The notes under the pieces were generated by a model. That model had not been told where the DNA came from, did not search any database, and saw only the letters and a program-made list of their open reading frames with translations. Shown piece after piece: positions 61,101 to 64,000 of a DNA stretch of 64,000 nucleotides. How positions within the stretch are numbered: position 1 is the stretch's first letter; each line of letters starts with the position of its first letter. Source of the stretch: Tipula vernalis (lineage: Eukaryota; Arthropoda; Insecta; Diptera; Tipulidae). The DNA is taken from assembly GCA_958295665.1 (NCBI GenBank), contig OY282560.1, positions 208,428,420-208,492,419 of the forward strand. The letters run 5' to 3'. The position numbers and the translations under genes are program-made.

Positions 61101-62200
61101 TGGACGAGATTATTGTGCCTTGGTGAAATATTAAAAGATTGGTTTATTATTGAATTGTTTATCGTAATCCGTTTATAAAGGTATACCCTCCAGCTGCGTT
61201 GACAAGTAGCCAAGAAATAAAATTAAATTTCAAAACTTTTTCGATGTTAAACAACTTTTTTAAATAATTTATTAGATTTGTTTATTTCTAAACAATAAAC
61301 AAATAAGAAAACATAAAATAAAATTATCCCAATCATAAATTAATCCGTTACAATACAATTAGTCACATTATCTGACTTTATAATCAACAGCTAGACCTTT
61401 ATTTGGTATAGCGACATAATAATCAGAGAAATTTTCAAACGAGATATTTGGTGATCATCAGTTATAAAAATTAATCTCTGAAATTCAAAAAGCAATCATG
61501 ACAGTAGTTCTTAAATATCAAATGTTGAAAATAGAAATAGATCTGATCTTTGATATCGTGTCACTGTTCAATTTGTATAAGGTTAGCCTCTTGTTTTATC
61601 GATTCGACAGAATTTACAGCAAGGTTGGAAATTTTTACTTTATGTGCTCTTTAACAAATAACAAGTGATTCGCTAACTTTAATTTTTGTGCTATTACATG
61701 TAGCAATTTGCAATGTAGTTAAAATTTAATTCACAAGCTTTCAGTAAATTATTAGGTAAGTTTAGGTGGAACCATTTAAGTTGCCCCACCCAAAAATTTC
61801 GAATCTTAAAATGGCTATCAAATATAACTCAATTTTTCTATTACAAAAGGTCGTTGTTAAAAAAACCAACTTGTTGGCCTATAGGTGTGTTACTTAATTA
61901 ATTATGTGTCTGTTGGCGAGGACCATCAAAAAAATCTAGAAAGGTCCAGTCTAAAAAATTCTTCAAATTCATACAATTCAAAACTTATAAAAAGTGTAAA
62001 ACGTTTCCAAAATTTTGTTTAATTGATTAAATAAAACAATCATTTGGTTTTAGACCTATAAAATTATTTGTTATTATTACTTTCAATAACAGTCCGACGG
62101 ACAAATATTACAAATATACTATCGACAAAAAATTAATAAAAAAAATTTAAACATTGAGCTAAAAATTAAATATTATTTTAATAAAAAAGCTTACAAATTA
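58141..62200. other. gene-free A+T-rich region
   Basis: No gene recognised. A short (CA)n tract lies at about 59895-59922 and A-rich or T-rich runs at about 59830, 60100 and 60780. Frames at 58537-58728, 58752-58958 and 60317-60517 show no domain. Confidence 0.5.
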
Positions 62201-62880
62201 ATTTAAATTAAATTGTTAAATTTATTAAACTTTTTAATACTTGAAGCTTTTTAAATTATCAAAAATTAAAAACTACTAAAACAAAAAAATCCACAATTCC
62301 TAGAATCATAAATGATTTAGGTCAAGTACATTGAATTTGTAAGCTTACTGAATTATATTGAACAATTCTTTAAGTTTCAATATTCTTAATGCTCAGCTGT
62401 TTTAATAACCTTATTAAATTAAATTTGTCTAAAAAATTGCTTCAATTTTATGGAATCGTTTAAATTTTTTCAATCCTATAAATTTTTTACGTTAAACTTA
62501 TCTGTAAACTCTTTTAGTTTCTTGAAATTCAACAATTTATTTAAATTCTCTAGATTCGCTAATTCTTTAAACTCCTAAAAACTTTTAAATCTTTTCTCGT
62601 TTACTCTAAATTTTTTAAACTGACCAAACTTGTAACATATTTAATATTTATAAATTAATTATATTCATAAAATTCTTCAATGTTTTTAAACAAATAAAAT
62701 TCTTAAGATGTATTCATTTCTACTGTAAATCTTTTAAATTTGTTTAATTTTGTAAATTATTAAAATTTTTACATTCCTCAAAATCTCTAAATTGTTGAAA
62801 CTTTCTTAACTCTATAAATTTTAAAATTCTGTAAAGTCTCTAGATAATTTAATTTATATGATTATATATTCCGAAGATTA
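62201..62880. repeat. degenerate TTTAAATTCTTNAAA low-complexity tract
   Basis: The plus strand is made mostly of irregular words such as TTTAAATTTG, TAAATTCTTCAA, TTTTTAAACT and AAATTCTTAA with a loose spacing of about 10-13 bp, with clearly more C than G. The same style recurs at 63835-64000. It looks like a decayed minisatellite rather than coding DNA. Confidence 0.55.
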
Positions 62881-62930
62881 TATATAATATATTCCGAAGA
62901 TTACAATCTTGAGAATTAAAGAGAGAATTA

Positions 62931-63184
62931 AATCCAGTTTCGAACTGCTGAGCTTATGGTTATGAAATAATCAATCTTCTCATCAAGCGCGGCGACTGGA
63001 CTGATTATACCACAATTTACATTCTATATAGTATATACAGAATGTATTGTGCGTTATATACTAGCGAATCATACTAATACAGATAAATTCTTTTATAATT
63101 TTTTCTTCTTCACGACATTCACACATCTCTAATTCTGTGTAAGCTAATTTGACTTTTTTAATTTTTTGAATGTTAATTAATTCG
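62931..63184 (-). repeat. structured dispersed repeat, copy 2
   Basis: This matches 15517-15772 along its whole length and ends at the same place, GTTAATTAATTC. The hammerhead-like part (about 62931-63003) keeps helix III core (TCCAGTC and GAAACTGGA), but the catalytic core is TTGATGAG rather than CTGATGAG and the helix I loop lost a base. The hairpin ACATTCT/AGAATGT is intact around a longer loop. The outer 12-bp inverted pair of copy 1 is not kept on the left side. Confidence 0.85.
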
Positions 63185-63834
63185 ACTGAAGCAAGTAGGT
63201 CAAGATATTACAACAACAAGAAAAGACTACGTCGAAAAAAGACAAAAAATTAATAAATTTAGCCAAATTGTGACATACCATCTTGCGTTTTATACTAACA
63301 CAATGGCACTTTCACTAGAGCTAACACCGCTTCCAAAATAAAGCATTCTACCTTTGACCCAAAAAATTGTACCTAAAAATAAATCAACTAAATCATTTTC
63401 TGTTAAGAAGAATTCAGTTTTTCTTATTTTTATTTAGATCAGTTTTAGTCAAAAGAATACGATAACTAAAAGCAAATTTAACGATGAAATTTTCCAATTT
63501 TTGAAAATGTGCCTCTTTAATATTTCGACAGAAAAGTTTCCAGTTTCTTTCAAATTATAAAAATCAGGTTATTCGAAAATCCTGATCTTCATCAAAACCA
63601 AATTGGTTTACGAATATCCACTTCCAAAAATAATTATGTTTTATTTGCGATTCTGACCAGAATAAACGCCTCGGATATCAATGGAAGAATTTGTTCGACA
63701 CAACTTAAAGCAAAAACCATTTAAAACATTTACGTATAGCTTAGCCTGGAGCATTTTGATCATGAGCCGGAGACCGGAGGTTTAGTCTGAGGTCCGGGTC
63801 TCCGAGCGATAATCACCGTGATGGCGAACCTTCC
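63185..63834. other. spacer, no feature recognised
   Basis: No gene or clear repeat. A slightly G+C-richer patch at about 63750-63830 (GAGCCGGAGACCGGAGG, GGTCCGGGTCTCCGAGCG) stands out but gives no recognisable feature. Confidence 0.4.
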
Positions 63835-64000
63835 CCCAAATTCCTTAAATCAATTAAATTGGTTAAATTCTTTAAATCTTCCCAATGCTTTAAGTCTTTT
63901 AAATTAGTTAAATTCTTTAAATTCTCTGCATCCTTTAGCTTTAATTTTTTAAGATAATTCAATTTGTTAAATTTCACAACTTTTTAAATTAATCAAACTC
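63835..64000. repeat. degenerate TTTAAATTNGTTAAATTC tract, runs off the window
   Basis: Words such as TTAAATTGGTTAAATTCTTT and AAATTAGTTAAATTCTTTAA recur at close spacing to the end of the window. It is the same kind of sequence as 62201-62880. Confidence 0.6.

Overview
This window looks like a piece of insect, probably dipteran (fly), nuclear genome. It is strongly A+T-rich, has no operon-like gene packing, and carries a typical fly load of decayed transposable elements: mariner, BEL/Pao, Ty3/gypsy-like, two kinds of non-LTR retrotransposon, piggyBac, Penelope-like and many palindromic MITEs. One primer-binding site is complementary to the 3' end of a tRNA-Tyr as I remember the Drosophila sequence. 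I found no convincing host protein-coding exon, rRNA, intact tRNA gene or CRISPR. It reads as intergenic DNA or the inside of a very long intron; the species cannot be named from what is visible.

Layout. 1-4040 is unremarkable A+T-rich DNA. 4044-4886 is an internally deleted mariner with both inverted ends. 8411-8570 is a small MITE with TA duplications. 12132-15463 is a 5' LTR plus gag-protease-RT of a BEL/Pao element cut off in RNase H. It is followed by the first copy (15503-15772) of a structured repeat whose second copy lies at 62931-63184. 16214-16612 is a tandem-plus-inverted repeat. 18669-18885 is a minisatellite. 22110-23245 is a degenerate ~126-bp satellite-like array, followed by a palindromic element (23654-24010) and a tRNA-like sequence (about 24220-24292). 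26831-27087 is a near-perfect MITE and 27319-28474 a large foldback element. 30551-30852 is a two-armed array of CGCGATAT-type units. 37715-39900 is a decayed gypsy-like element. 41062-42481 is a palindromic MITE split by a LINE fragment. 47321-47960 is a second degenerate tandem array (about 135-170 bp). 49583-50200 is another inverted-repeat element. 50905-53622 is a piggyBac element with TTAA on both sides and a MITE nested in it. 54155-55560 is a second, very decayed LINE on the plus strand, and 56100-58140 a Penelope-like element on the minus strand.

Every coding stretch here is a broken transposon gene, so the genes do not work together as a pathway. The most interesting signals are RNA-structural. 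The repeat at 15503-15772 and 62931-63184 carries, on the minus strand, the conserved parts of a hammerhead ribozyme in the right order with a 9-bp closing helix. The Penelope-like element carries a separate, degenerate hammerhead-like motif at its 3' end. The other theme is the density of palindromic elements, some nested inside other elements so that insertion order can be read.
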